Assembly: GCA_963716085.1 (NCBI GenBank)
Contig: OY970288.1
Span: 2,666,001 to 2,730,000, forward strand
Reading direction: 5' to 3'
Source of the DNA: Persicitalea sp963716085
GTDB lineage: Bacteria > Bacteroidota > Bacteroidia > Cytophagales > Spirosomataceae
Length of the DNA: 64,000 nucleotides
The notes under the pieces are model-generated. The model saw nothing but the letters and a program-made list of their open reading frames with translations, made no database searches and was not told the DNA's origin. This document shows positions 1 to 9,188 of this stretch, piece after piece. Position numbers and translations under genes: made by a program. Each line of letters starts with the position of its first letter. Position 1 is the stretch's first letter.

Positions 1-493
1 AAAGGTTTTCGACGCCTGTATTGACAATGTAATTAATAAAATAGGCACTGAGAATAATGTAAATTATGCCTGTCACTATAATTACATCAAACGCTTTTTT
101 AATGTGAATTTCGTCAATATTAAAAAATACAAATATAGGTGCTAAGTACAAGAATAAACCTAAATATGGATCGAATAATAATACCTTTATTACTTCGTAA
201 TCTGCACTGAAACCTCTATAAATAACGAATGTTGTCCAACCTAAATAAGCAAAAGTCAACGACGACAAATATCTATTCTTTTTCCCAGATACATCGTATA
301 GTCTGGAAGAAGCAAACCAGAACAAAATCAAACCGATTACCTGAAAGATATTGCATAACACGAAATTTGGATTTGGGGTGCAGGAAATGGCATAAGCCAC
401 CGAATAGGAAACAAAACCAATCCAAAATAAATTTAGATGATTGACCCGGATTCTTTCATAATTCATTCTAGGCTTATCATTAGTCTGCAACAT
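1..493 (-). CDS. Wzy-like polysaccharide polymerase/ligase membrane protein (partial, C-terminus beyond window)
   Basis: An open frame runs on the minus strand from an ATG at 493 to the window edge, about 164 codons without a stop; it has no counterpart start further upstream because a TAA lies 10 codons before. The visible part is strongly hydrophobic, with at least four likely membrane segments separated by short polar loops, and begins MLQTNDKPRMNYERIRVNHL. This pattern, plus its place as the last visible gene of a Wzx/Wzy-type exopolysaccharide operon, suggests the O-antigen polymerase or ligase. It follows the GT4 gene by about 40 bases. The family call rests on topology and context, since such polymerases share little sequence; an unrelated membrane protein of the operon is the alternative. 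Confidence 0.6.
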   Translation of the reverse strand, partial: MLQTNDKPRMNYERIRVNHLNLFWIGFVSYSVAYAISCTPNPNFVLCNIFQVIGLILFWFASSRLYDVSGKKNRYLSSLTFAYLGWTTFVIYRGFSADYEVIKVLLFDPYLGLFLYLAPIFVFFNIDEIHIKKAFDVIIVTGIIYIILSAYFINYIVNTGVENL

Positions 494-533
494 ATCTAGG
501 AAGTTTTCACCCTCTTCATTCGCTTAAAAATGT

Positions 534-1628
534 TCATAGACAACTCTCGTAAGTACTGATGGTTTTATTTACAGTTTTGTCCCATGAAAAATTCTGCAAA
601 CGTACCCTGCCTTCCTTAATCATCTCACGGGCTATCTCAGGATTGGAGAGCACTTTCTCGATGGAAGACAAAATGGCGTCCTTATCTTCGGGGTCAAAGT
701 AACAGCCGGCATTGCCGGCAATTTCCGGAAAACAACTGGCATCACTCAAACAAACTGGACAATCATTGGCGAATGCTTCGAGGATGGGTAGCCCAAAACC
801 CTCGTACAGCGATGGGTACACAAACACTTGTGCGTGAAAATACAAGTCGGATAAGGTTGCGTTATCCACATGCATAGCAACCACTTGATCGAAGATTCCC
901 AACGAAATCAAAATACTGCTTTCCTCCTTAGTCAGGGCGGGTCCAACGCAAATCACTTTCATCGTTTTGTTTCTGGCGAGCAACGGCTGAACAGCTTCTA
1001 TAAAATAAGTGAAGTTTTTGTAGTAGTTCCTTTCTCCCACATAAAGTATGTATTCTCCCCACCTGTTATCTCCCCGGACACTGGTCTCGGATTGATTGAA
1101 CCCATGGTGTATGACATCTATTTTATCTGGTTGAATATTAATAATTTGACAGATGTCATTTTTTGTGTGTTCACTAATCGATATAATCCGGGTTGCCTTT
1201 TTGATGATCTTTTCCATTTGATCCCTTACTGAATGATCCTTAAAATAGCTGTGCTGAAATTTAAAGTGAATCAAGTCGTGAACGGTGATCACAAACGGTT
1301 TTTTCAAGCTTTTGAGAAAATAATCATCGTAATAAGTAGGATGAAATAGGTCGTACTCGTTATATTTTATACAATACTTTGAATATATTTCATTAATGCC
1401 GTATATTCTATTTTTTAAAAAGTTTTTACCTTTAAAGTCTTGGCTGGGTAAAAGGTTGGGTTTGTTGAATGTCGAACCAGCTTGCTTTAAATAATAGTTA
1501 TCAGAAGACAGCACTGAAAGTTCAAATTCGTGGTTCTGCGGAATTCTTTCCATCAGCTCACAAAAATATTTAGTGATCCCCCCGTACTTTTGCATAGAAA
1601 ATTTTTGATGGTCAAATAGAATCTTCAT
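534..1628 (-). CDS. Glycosyltransferase family 4 (GT-B fold)
   Basis: This 364-residue protein probably adds one sugar to the lipid-linked repeat unit on the cytoplasmic face of the membrane. It begins MKILFDHQKFSMQKYGGITK, the glycine-rich acceptor-side loop of GT4 enzymes. The C-terminal half has the usual nucleotide-sugar signature: YVGERNYYKNF at about 190-200, then VYPSLYEGFGLPILEAFA near 265-285, containing the EGFGLPxLE motif with its catalytic/phosphate-binding glutamates. Length is normal for the family. It sits 12 bases after the flippase gene and just before the Wzy-like gene, so it is in the same transcript. Donor and acceptor cannot be read from sequence. Confidence 0.9.
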   Translation of the reverse strand: MKILFDHQKFSMQKYGGITKYFCELMERIPQNHEFELSVLSSDNYYLKQAGSTFNKPNLLPSQDFKGKNFLKNRIYGINEIYSKYCIKYNEYDLFHPTYYDDYFLKSLKKPFVITVHDLIHFKFQHSYFKDHSVRDQMEKIIKKATRIISISEHTKNDICQIINIQPDKIDVIHHGFNQSETSVRGDNRWGEYILYVGERNYYKNFTYFIEAVQPLLARNKTMKVICVGPALTKEESSILISLGIFDQVVAMHVDNATLSDLYFHAQVFVYPSLYEGFGLPILEAFANDCPVCLSDASCFPEIAGNAGCYFDPEDKDAILSSIEKVLSNPEIAREMIKEGRVRLQNFSWDKTVNKTISTYESCL

Positions 1629-1640
1629 GTTTCGTAAAAT

Positions 1641-3032
1641 TTATTTGACCCAAATTCCCTTCTTGTTGTTATAAACTATCTGATAATATTGAATTGGTGC
1701 CAAAATCAATCCATTGAAGTTTGAAACTATCGCAGCGACAAAAATTGCGTATACCCCCATTTCCAGGTACTTTATGAAGTAGATAGTCAGGACGATGTAC
1801 AGAACAGGGCTAAGGAAGCATGCATAAAATTGTAGCCTAAGGGCGCTAATACCGTTTAGAAAGCTCAGATATTTGGCCGAAAAAATCGTTACGCAGAAAA
1901 ATAGGAGGCCCCACAAAGAAAGTGAAAAAGGGATATTCACTTTACCCTCACCGAGCCACAGATCATATATATCGTTCGAAAATATCAGCATGATGATTCC
2001 GACCAATAATAAGCCGATCGTCAGCAGCGAATACTTTTTCATTCCATTTTTGATCCACGCGATGTCATTCGAGATATACGCCTCCGTGGAGGCCGACCAG
2101 AAAGGAACCAAAAATATGGAAAACATCATGTTGAGTACCCCGAAATACTTGAAAACTATGTTGTAATCGGTAACGTCCGTCGGCCCAAAATACCGGCTGA
2201 TTATCAGATTGGCCGACTCATACTGTACGATTCCGGCAATCTGAATGGTAAAAAACATGAATCCCAAATTAAAAAGCCCTTTCGATAAGGAAAAGTCCAC
2301 TTTCGACAGCGATGGTCGGTAGGCCCGGTAGGAACCCGAGAAGAGGAAAAGATTGGCACCAACTAAAACAACGATTGGGGAAACGCAGAGCGCCAGACCA
2401 AGATTGACGAGCGACCCCTGCGTGCTTTTCGTTAATACCAGTATCACGACGAGACACACGAACTGACCCAATCCGTCCACGAGTGAGGAGGAGGCAGGCT
2501 TTTGGTCGGCGGTCAGAATGGTCGTAATCACTCTGAACACGAACTGCAGGCAGAAATAGGTAACGACGATTAGAGCCAAAGTGGTTATCTCGGCGTTCAT
2601 GGCCGCCGACACGTTCAGAATCTTCGACCAATCGAGGTAGCGGTTGGCAATCGCAAATACCCCCCATAGCGCCGAAAACACAATGCCTAGCGTGGCGAAG
2701 GTCGTACTCACGTACACCCGCGCTTTTTCGTTGTCGCCCTGGGCCTTTGCTTCGGAGAACTTATTTCTCAAACCGGACGTGAGACCAATGTCGAAAAAGC
2801 TAAACCAGGCCACAATCGAACTCAGCGTCAGCCAGATGCCGTATCTCGACGGGTTGACGTAGTCGATCGTCATCGGAATAAGGAGCAGGCTGATCACAAT
2901 ATTGCCGGCCTTGATGACCAGGGAAGCCAATATGTTTTTCTTCGCCCTGACACTCCTCGCTTGACCTTGACCGACAAACGCCTTGGCGCGATCGACAGCC
3001 TCCTCCACCCTACTTTTTATCGAAACCAGCAC
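1641..3032 (-). CDS. Wzx-type polysaccharide flippase (MOP/MATE superfamily)
   Basis: A 463-residue integral membrane protein that should translocate undecaprenyl-linked repeat units across the inner membrane. A basic, soluble N-terminus of about 35 residues leads into about 12 to 14 hydrophobic segments. The early motif NPSRYGIWLTLSSIVAWFSF followed by DIGLTSGLRNK is typical of Wzx/RfbX proteins of Bacteroidota. It lies between the Wzc-like kinase gene and a GT4 gene, as expected in a Wzx/Wzy-dependent operon. Substrate cannot be inferred. Confidence 0.9.
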   Translation of the reverse strand: MLVSIKSRVEEAVDRAKAFVGQGQARSVRAKKNILASLVIKAGNIVISLLLIPMTIDYVNPSRYGIWLTLSSIVAWFSFFDIGLTSGLRNKFSEAKAQGDNEKARVYVSTTFATLGIVFSALWGVFAIANRYLDWSKILNVSAAMNAEITTLALIVVTYFCLQFVFRVITTILTADQKPASSSLVDGLGQFVCLVVILVLTKSTQGSLVNLGLALCVSPIVVLVGANLFLFSGSYRAYRPSLSKVDFSLSKGLFNLGFMFFTIQIAGIVQYESANLIISRYFGPTDVTDYNIVFKYFGVLNMMFSIFLVPFWSASTEAYISNDIAWIKNGMKKYSLLTIGLLLVGIIMLIFSNDIYDLWLGEGKVNIPFSLSLWGLLFFCVTIFSAKYLSFLNGISALRLQFYACFLSPVLYIVLTIYFIKYLEMGVYAIFVAAIVSNFNGLILAPIQYYQIVYNNKKGIWVK

Positions 3033-3093
3033 TTCGTTTGCGTTTTTTTACAATTCCCTTCGCGTCGCGCGCACGTCCGCTTGCCTTCAAGGG

Positions 3094-5377
3094 TCAGTAG
3101 GTATAGTTGTACGAATATCCGTACCCATAGTCGTTCTTGGTAAAGCCCCGGCTGCGCACCCCGTTGAAGACAATCGCCATATTTTTGAGTTCATTGATTT
3201 TATTGATCTGCTCAAGGCGTCCCAACATTTTCTTGGGCGTGTGGTGGTGCCTGACCACGTAAAGGGTGGCGTCGCAGTGGGTGGAGAGCACATAGCCGTC
3301 CGATAGCAAACCCACTGGAGCAGAATCCACCAACACGTAATCGAAACGATCTCCCAGATAGTTCAGGAGCTCGGCGGTGCTGTCCCGCAGAATCAGCTCG
3401 GATGGGTTGGAGGGCAGGGTGCCCGCTTGCATGAGGAAGAGGTTTTCCTGGCCCTCCACCGGAAGAATCACCTCATCGGGTTCGACCTTTTTGGCCAGGC
3501 AGTCAGCCACCCCCCGCCCAATTGGAACCCCGATCTTCCGGCCCAGGGAGGGATTGCTTAGGTCAAACTCAACCAAAATCACCCTTTTACCCCCCACGGC
3601 GATGCTCGTCGCCAGATTGGCGGCGACGAAACTTTTCCCTTCGCCGGGTATGGTCGAGGTGATCAGGATTTTTTTATCTTTTTCCCCAATGCCCAGATAC
3701 GGCAGGGAAGTTCTTAAAAGTCTGAATTCTTCCGCAATCAAACTGGTTTTGTTATCCTTAAACACCAAAAATGGCTTCGATTTCTCTTCGACTATCTCAC
3801 CGATAACCGGAAAGGAAGTCTGGGTTTCGATTTCGTGGCGGAAGAGAACGGTGCGGTTCAACGACTCCCGCCCGACAATGAGGACGATTCCCAGGCCGAT
3901 GGCCAGAAAAGCGGCAATGGGATAGAGCAAAATACCCAGCCCTACGGGATCCAGGGAGGATTCGGCCCTGTCGACTATTCTCAGGTCGGAAGTAGCCGAG
4001 GAGTTCGAAAGGGCGGTCTCCTCTCTTTTTCTGTAGGAGGAAACTGTAAATGCTGCTCTTTATATTTTGCTCCCGGCTTATTTCGACCAAGTCCCTTTCT
4101 TGTTGGGGAAGAGCCTGCAGTGAGGCGGCGTAATTCTTATTGGTGGAGTTCAGATTGTTTTTGCTCTGCTCAAGGTTTTTCTGCTGGCTGCGTACATTTT
4201 CCAATATATCGGGCTTGATCCGTTGAATTTGATTCGCCAGGGCTTCCATGTCGGGGTTTTTCACGCCGGTCGTACGCTTCATCTTTTCGTACTTGCCCTC
4301 CAAATCGTTGAGGTTGCTGAGCATACCGTTCAGCAGCGGATCGTCGACCCCAACGGTGGAGGGTACCAGCCCGCCGCTTCTATCCTTCGACAACATGTAC
4401 TGCTCGACTTGTTTCAGAACGGCAAGTTTCATGTTCACATCGCTTAACTTTTGGTCGTTGTCGCTGGCATTTTGCAGAAACATTTTAGCCTGGGAGCTTA
4501 GGTCGATGGCCCCCTTGCGAGCGCGATACTGCTGCATCTTCTGCTCGATGGTCTCTAGATCGCCCGAAACCGCCGCGAGTCGCTCGTCCAGGAAAGCCAG
4601 CGTATTGGCCGCCAGCTTGTTTTTGCTGGCGAGGTCCGAGTCGTTGTACGTCTCTATGAGGGCGTTGAGGATGTCCTCCGCGCGTTCCGGCACCGCATCC
4701 CGGATGCTCAGGTTGACGATGCTGGACAGTTTGTCGGCCGGCTCCGCCTTAACCGCCTTGACCAGACCCAAGGCAACCCTTTTCGGGTTGACCAGGGTGA
4801 AGCAATATGAATCAGCGGTTGCGTGGTTTTCATTGTTCAGAGAAAATTTGAGCTTACCCCACTCCGTCCGAATCCACTGATCGAGCGGATGGATTTTTCC
4901 GCCGAACTGCACCGTTTTTTCACCGGGATCGTACGCGAAATCAATCGGGTCAGGGGTTTCTATTAAATTCTCAGGGTTTTGTACGCTTATGCTGACCGGA
5001 GAGGTCGAGTAGGCCGGATAATTTTTCCATTGGCCCTTTTTATACACGGTAGCGTACAGAGCCAATTCGTCGATCACCCGCTGCATCAATGTTCTGGATT
5101 TAATCACTTCCACCTCATTCTCAATGATTTTTGAGGCAGCCAGCGGATTCAGGCTTTCGGTGATTTGGGATTCCTGCACTCCCTTTTTCTCGTCGCTGAT
5201 CAAAATAGTGGCCGAAGACTCGTACACGGGCGTTTTGAACTGCGAATAAACCCAGGTTCCCAACAGGGCTAGGACCACCAATAACAGGAACATGGGCCAA
5301 AAGGGGGAAAATTTGGCCCACAACTGGCTGACTGCGTTGTCTTCGGTAGGTCTGGGATATTGCTGAAATCTTTCCAT
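3094..5377 (-). CDS. Wzc/GumC-like polysaccharide co-polymerase and tyrosine autokinase (frameshifted)
   Basis: Two overlapping frames together make one bacterial tyrosine kinase. The first (start 5377) has an N-terminal membrane segment near 30-50, a Wzz domain and a long periplasmic coiled-coil region around 225-440. The second carries the second membrane segment (LLYPIAAFLAIGLGIVLIVG) and the kinase: Walker A STIPGEGKSF, the variant A' motif VILVEFDLSNPS, Walker B VLVDSAPVGLLSD, and a C-terminal tyrosine cluster (YGYGYSYNYTY) that is the usual autophosphorylation site. The first frame leaves the family alignment after SFLLQK, at a run of five T (4026-4030, five A on the coding strand). Removing one base restores about 760 residues, the normal length. 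Sequencing error, real inactivation, or a split two-protein system (as in Gram-positive CapA/CapB) are possible; error or mutation fits best. Confidence 0.85.
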
Positions 5378-5398
5378 ATTAAAATACCATAAATGATT

Positions 5399-6184
5399 TT
5401 ATCGGAAAATACGATCGATCACAATGATCCCCAGTGATAAGCTGCCCAGTACCACCGGAACCCACTGTTGGGCCCGGCTGGCGCCGGCCACCCTGGCCTT
5501 GTTGGGGCTTACATACACCACATCGTTGGATTGAAGGTAATAGTAAGGAGAAGACAGCAATTCAGCGGAGTTCAAATCAATTCTTTTGGTGATTTTTTCG
5601 CCGTCTATTTCTCTGATTAACAAAACATTGTTACGTTCCCCAAAGATGGTAATGTCGCCGGCCAAACCCAGGGCTTCCAAGAGGGATACCTTTTCGGTGG
5701 GAATAGAAAATTTTGCCGGGTTTTTCACCTCCCCCAGTACAGTCACATGAAAACTTAGAATCCGTACCGCCACCACCGGGTCTTTCAGCAACTCCCTCTC
5801 TAGCAGCGCTTCGGTAATGCGATCAGCCAGTTCGTCTTTGCTTAGGTTCACCGCCTCAATTTTACCAAGGATGGGAAACTTTATAAACCCGTCGAGATTC
5901 ACCAAATAGCCCGAAAACTTCTCATCGAGTTGCAACTGGTTGGTGGGAGAGTTGGCCGTGTTGAATATTTGGGTCGACTCGGGGTTCAGGCTGCTAACCG
6001 AAATGCTCAAAAGATCGTTCTTCTGAATCTGGGTCCGGGGAACCGGCGTCCTGGCCAGAACGGTCGTATCCGCCACCCCATTGAAGTAAGTGGCTTTTCG
6101 CGTGCTGACACACGAAAAATTGACCATTATCAGACACAGTATAGCTGATAAGTAGGTACTAGTGCAATTTACGTATTGACGCAT
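5399..6184 (-). CDS. Wza-like polysaccharide export lipoprotein
   Basis: This 261-residue protein has a signal peptide ending in a lipobox (MVNFSC, cysteine at about 25), so it is probably an outer-membrane lipoprotein. A Poly_export domain begins near residue 50 (TQIQKNDLLSISVSSLNPES) and is followed by one SLBB-type repeat (HVTVLGEVKNPAKFSIPTEK). The C-terminus carries a hydrophobic stretch VPVVLGSLSLGIIVIDRIF, an unusual-looking tail also common in Bacteroidota homologues. It lies 21 bases before the kinase gene; Wza and Wzc act as one channel/co-polymerase assembly, so the pairing supports both calls. Confidence 0.88.
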   Translation of the reverse strand: MRQYVNCTSTYLSAILCLIMVNFSCVSTRKATYFNGVADTTVLARTPVPRTQIQKNDLLSISVSSLNPESTQIFNTANSPTNQLQLDEKFSGYLVNLDGFIKFPILGKIEAVNLSKDELADRITEALLERELLKDPVVAVRILSFHVTVLGEVKNPAKFSIPTEKVSLLEALGLAGDITIFGERNNVLLIREIDGEKITKRIDLNSAELLSSPYYYLQSNDVVYVSPNKARVAGASRAQQWVPVVLGSLSLGIIVIDRIFR

Positions 6185-6226
6185 CTAACTAAGGGGTCGG
6201 TAACAGGCGGAACGGAATTATTCATA

Positions 6227-7141
6227 TCATGCCGCAATTTGCTTGACTTGATGAAGTCTTTTCATTTTTTCAACGGCAGAAACCACCGTCGGTAATTCAA
6301 TGCTCTCGACCGCCTGCGGGATGTAGGTTGTTTTATAGAATGCTTCCTCCAAACGGGGGGCTACTATTTTTTCCATTCTGCCGTAGCCGTGTATTTCGGC
6401 CGCACTCGTGCAGGTAAACAGAGCGACGACCGGCATCCCCAAAGCCAGGGCAATGTGCATCCCCAACGTATCTCCGCCCACAAACATGCTCACTTTGGCA
6501 ATATCATTCATATAGTCGGCAATGGTGGGACGTTCTTCAAAAAAAACCACTTCGTCGCCATTCTCTGCCACAGCATCCGCCAATGCCTCGTATCGGTTCC
6601 ACACTTTGGTGGGCCAACGTGCCCCCGCCCGCCTTTCGATCCCGATAGCCCCGTTGGCATCGGGTACTTTGGCTGCGGGGATATGGTACTCCTCGCCTGT
6701 GAAACGATACCCCAACATCCTGAACAGGATATCCTGGTAGGAGAAGCGGTTCTCCCATTTCAGCTCGTCGGCTTTATCCTTGCCCAGCCGGGAACTCAAC
6801 CCCATATCGAACCATTCGTTCGCATCGGTGGTGTAAGCGACCTTACCCTCGCTGAAATAGGCACCGAACAACCGTTTCGTTTTTAAGCTGGACGCCAACC
6901 GGGCGCACCGTAGATCGTCATCCAGGGAAATGACCAGGTCAAATTTTTCCTGGATAGGTTGGCTTGCGGCCGTATCTTCGATTGCGACCACTTTCCGCAG
7001 ATTGCTGCGATGCAAAGGTAGCACAGCAATATTTACACGGGCCGTGATCCAGACGATTTCGTCTTGACTGAACAAACGCAGCAAGGTGCTCGTGCGGACA
7101 ACGTCGCCCGTGGCACCCACCTTGATGATGGCGATTTTCAT
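6227..7141 (-). CDS. Glycosyltransferase family 9 (heptosyltransferase-like)
   Basis: The protein has 304 residues and the GT9 layout: MKIAIIKVGATGDVVRTSTL at the N-terminus (acceptor-side loop with the conserved GATGD) and, near 215-240, FVGGDTLGMHIALALGMPVV, the ADP-sugar binding region of heptosyltransferases where GGDTLGMHIA replaces the usual TxxSGPMHLA. GT9 members act in the cytoplasm on lipopolysaccharide core or other surface glycans. Here it is embedded in an exopolysaccharide operon, so the sugar may not be heptose. A run of alternating AC dinucleotides lies 11 bases before its start. Confidence 0.82.
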   Translation of the reverse strand: MKIAIIKVGATGDVVRTSTLLRLFSQDEIVWITARVNIAVLPLHRSNLRKVVAIEDTAASQPIQEKFDLVISLDDDLRCARLASSLKTKRLFGAYFSEGKVAYTTDANEWFDMGLSSRLGKDKADELKWENRFSYQDILFRMLGYRFTGEEYHIPAAKVPDANGAIGIERRAGARWPTKVWNRYEALADAVAENGDEVVFFEERPTIADYMNDIAKVSMFVGGDTLGMHIALALGMPVVALFTCTSAAEIHGYGRMEKIVAPRLEEAFYKTTYIPQAVESIELPTVVSAVEKMKRLHQVKQIAA

Positions 7142-7152
7142 TAAATATGGTA

Positions 7153-7164
7153 GTGTGTGTGTGT
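7153..7164 (-). repeat. Short AC dinucleotide tract in the leader of the GT9 gene
   Basis: On the coding (minus) strand six AC units lie 11 bases upstream of the start codon at 7141. It is one of four such tracts ahead of consecutive genes in this operon. Confidence 0.8.
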
Positions 7165-7244
7165 TTGACTTTGAAATTAACCAAAGCCATATTCTTTTCC
7201 GGCACGAGCGGAACTTGATTTAATTCTGTGATTGGCCCGCCCGC

Positions 7245-8225
7245 TCAGGCTGTTTGCAATTCCTGGACATTCTCGAGAATCCAACGATACGTTTTTTCCA
7301 AACCCTCGCGGAGCGGTCTGGCGGGTGCCCAGTTGAGCTTTTCGCGGATCAGGCGATTGTCCGAATTGCGCCCCTGCACTCCCAATGGGCCGGGTATGTG
7401 ATCAATGGTGATCGTCTTACCAGCTATATCGGACACCATTTCAACCAACTCATTGATCGAAAGCATTTCCTCCGAACCAATATTGACTGGCCCGGTGAAG
7501 TTACTCATCATCAACCTGCGTACCGCCTCCACGCATTCAGTCACGTACAGAAAAGAACGGGTTTGCTTGCCGTTGCCCCAAATTTCGATTCCCCCCCCGT
7601 CTTCGGCTTCGGCCACTTTGCGGCATACGGCGGCGGGCACCTTCTCCTTACCCCCGTTCCAGGTTCCCTGCGGCCCGAAAATGTTGTGAAAACGGCCGAT
7701 GCGCACGTTCATGTCGTAATTCTTGTGGTAGGTGAGGTACAGCCTTTCGCTGAACAGTTTCTCCCAGCCGTATTCACTGTCGGGATCTGCCGGATAGACC
7801 GAATCTTCGGCACAGTGCGGATTGTTGGGATCCATTTGATTGCGTTCGGGGTAAACGCAGGCCGAGGACGAATAAAAGACGTTTTTCGTGCCTTTGATTC
7901 GGCAGGTCTCCAGCATGTTTAAGTTGATCAAACCGGAATTGTGCATTACCGCCGCGTCGTTTTCACCGGTGAAGAGATAGCCTGCTCCGCCCATGTCGGC
8001 GGCAAGCTGATAAACCTCATCGATCGGACGATCAAACAGGGCCTCACAGACGTCGATGTCCCGCAGGTCGCCCACCACAAAATCGTCGGCCCGGTCGTTG
8101 CCGTACTCGTGCTCTTTGATATCCACGCCCCGAACCCAGTAGCCCTCATCTTTGAGTCGGCTTACCAAATGACCGCCGATAAATCCTCCGGCACCGCATA
8201 CAATAGCTGTTTTAATGTCTTTCAT
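7245..8225 (-). CDS. GDP-mannose 3,5-epimerase homologue (extended SDR)
   Basis: This 326-residue NAD-dependent epimerase has the Rossmann motif GAGGFIGGHL at 11-20 and closely follows the plant GDP-D-mannose 3',5'-epimerase pattern. Visible matches are AADMGGAGYLF, NMLE, SSACVYPE (Cys123), YGWEK (Tyr152, Lys156), GTWNGGKEKVPAA (Lys195), WGNGKQTRSF and HIPGPLGVQGRNSDN. The cysteine and lysine correspond to the acid/base residues that carry out C3/C5 epimerisation in the plant enzyme. The expected product is GDP-L-galactose (with GDP-L-gulose as side product). In this operon it would supply an activated L-sugar for exopolysaccharide. A different GDP- or dTDP-sugar epimerase is the alternative, but the match of catalytic residues is good. 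Confidence 0.85.
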   Translation of the reverse strand: MKDIKTAIVCGAGGFIGGHLVSRLKDEGYWVRGVDIKEHEYGNDRADDFVVGDLRDIDVCEALFDRPIDEVYQLAADMGGAGYLFTGENDAAVMHNSGLINLNMLETCRIKGTKNVFYSSSACVYPERNQMDPNNPHCAEDSVYPADPDSEYGWEKLFSERLYLTYHKNYDMNVRIGRFHNIFGPQGTWNGGKEKVPAAVCRKVAEAEDGGGIEIWGNGKQTRSFLYVTECVEAVRRLMMSNFTGPVNIGSEEMLSINELVEMVSDIAGKTITIDHIPGPLGVQGRNSDNRLIREKLNWAPARPLREGLEKTYRWILENVQELQTA

Positions 8226-8234
8226 AAAAATTTA

Positions 8235-8251
8235 GTGTGTGTTTAGTGTGT
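8235..8251 (-). repeat. AC-rich tracts in the leader of the epimerase gene
   Basis: Two blocks of alternating AC (8235-8242 and 8246-8251) separated by TAA-like sequence lie 9 to 26 bases upstream of the start at 8225. Confidence 0.75.
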
Positions 8252-8289
8252 ATTATGTGTTTATTGATCCTATAAAATTGACTCTCCGC

Positions 8290-9105
8290 TTATTGCTCAA
8301 CCGTTTCCCTAACGATTCGTGCCCGAGACGTTTGGGTCACCTCGTATTTCTTCAACCGGGATTGTTGCAGAAAAAAATGGCCTAGAAACACGCCGTTCAT
8401 GATAAGGTAGCGCCGCCAAAGTCTTTTGAAATCCTTGCCAAGCAAACGGTATAGCCATTCGAAGCCCGATTTTCTGATGAAATCCGGGGCCATTTTGATT
8501 CTTCCGCCGAAGAAATCGAAAGTAGCTCCCGAGGCAATGAGCACCGATCCCCTGATCTTGTCCAAATGGGTATCGATCCAGTAGTCTTGTTTTGGGGTTC
8601 CCAAACCAACGCAGACAATGTCGGGCTTCAGGGCGTTGATTTCTGTCACGATTTGGTCGTCCTCCTCCTCCGTAAGCTCCCGGAAGGGCGGGGAATAGTG
8701 GCCGATGATTCGAATATGGGGGAATTTCTCCTCCAAGAATTCCTTCATCTTGACACACATCTCAGGCGAACCGCCGTAAAGGTAAAAGGTATAGTTCTTC
8801 ACCTTGGCGTGTTCAGCCAGTTGCAGGATGGTATCCGGCGCGGCAATCCGGTCGCAGGGTACACCGGCGATCTGACGTATCCACCTTACAAATGGCATCC
8901 CGTCGGCCCCTGTGATGTCAGCCGAGTTATAAATGCGGTACAGTTCTGGATTAGATAACGACAGGGCGACGTTGTAGGCATTGACGCAGGCAATGTGGTG
9001 CGAGCGCCCTTCTTTGTCTGAAATCCACTCATCTATTTGTTTGAAAAGTCCTTCGTAAGTGATTGGATTGAGACCAACCCCGAGCATGTTAACGTGTTTT
9101 GTCAT
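8290..9105 (-). CDS. WecG/TagA/CpsF family glycosyltransferase (GT26)
   Basis: At 271 residues this matches the family length of about 240 to 270. It shows the conserved early block ITGADGMPFVRWIR, where the aspartate is the proposed catalytic base, and the later VCVGLGTPKQDYWI and IASGATFDFFGGRIKMAPDF. These enzymes usually add the second sugar to undecaprenyl-diphosphate-sugar. It directly follows the initiating sugar transferase gene, which fits that step. A basic C-terminal tail (RLWRRYLIMNGVFLGHFF) probably binds the membrane. Confidence 0.93.
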   Translation of the reverse strand: MTKHVNMLGVGLNPITYEGLFKQIDEWISDKEGRSHHIACVNAYNVALSLSNPELYRIYNSADITGADGMPFVRWIRQIAGVPCDRIAAPDTILQLAEHAKVKNYTFYLYGGSPEMCVKMKEFLEEKFPHIRIIGHYSPPFRELTEEEDDQIVTEINALKPDIVCVGLGTPKQDYWIDTHLDKIRGSVLIASGATFDFFGGRIKMAPDFIRKSGFEWLYRLLGKDFKRLWRRYLIMNGVFLGHFFLQQSRLKKYEVTQTSRARIVRETVEQ

Positions 9106-9122
9106 GGGTAGACATCCTTTTA

Positions 9123-9130
9123 GTGTGTGT
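9123..9130 (-). repeat. Short AC tract in the leader of the WecG-like gene
   Basis: Four AC units on the coding strand lie 17 bases upstream of the start at 9105. It is the shortest member of the series of four. Confidence 0.65.
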
Positions 9131-9188
9131 TAAAGTCAACTGTATATTTTGGCAGATTCAAATTTGTTTCTACCAATCAATAATTTGA

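Noticed and set aside
4020..4035. Programmed ribosomal frameshift in the Wzc-like gene
   Set aside because: The site is only five A in a context that does not fit X-XXY-YYZ, and the needed shift is +1 with no rare codon or stop at the site.
4248..4880. Plus-strand open frame opposite the Wzc-like gene
   Set aside because: Serine/leucine-rich composition typical of an antisense shadow of a coiled-coil gene.
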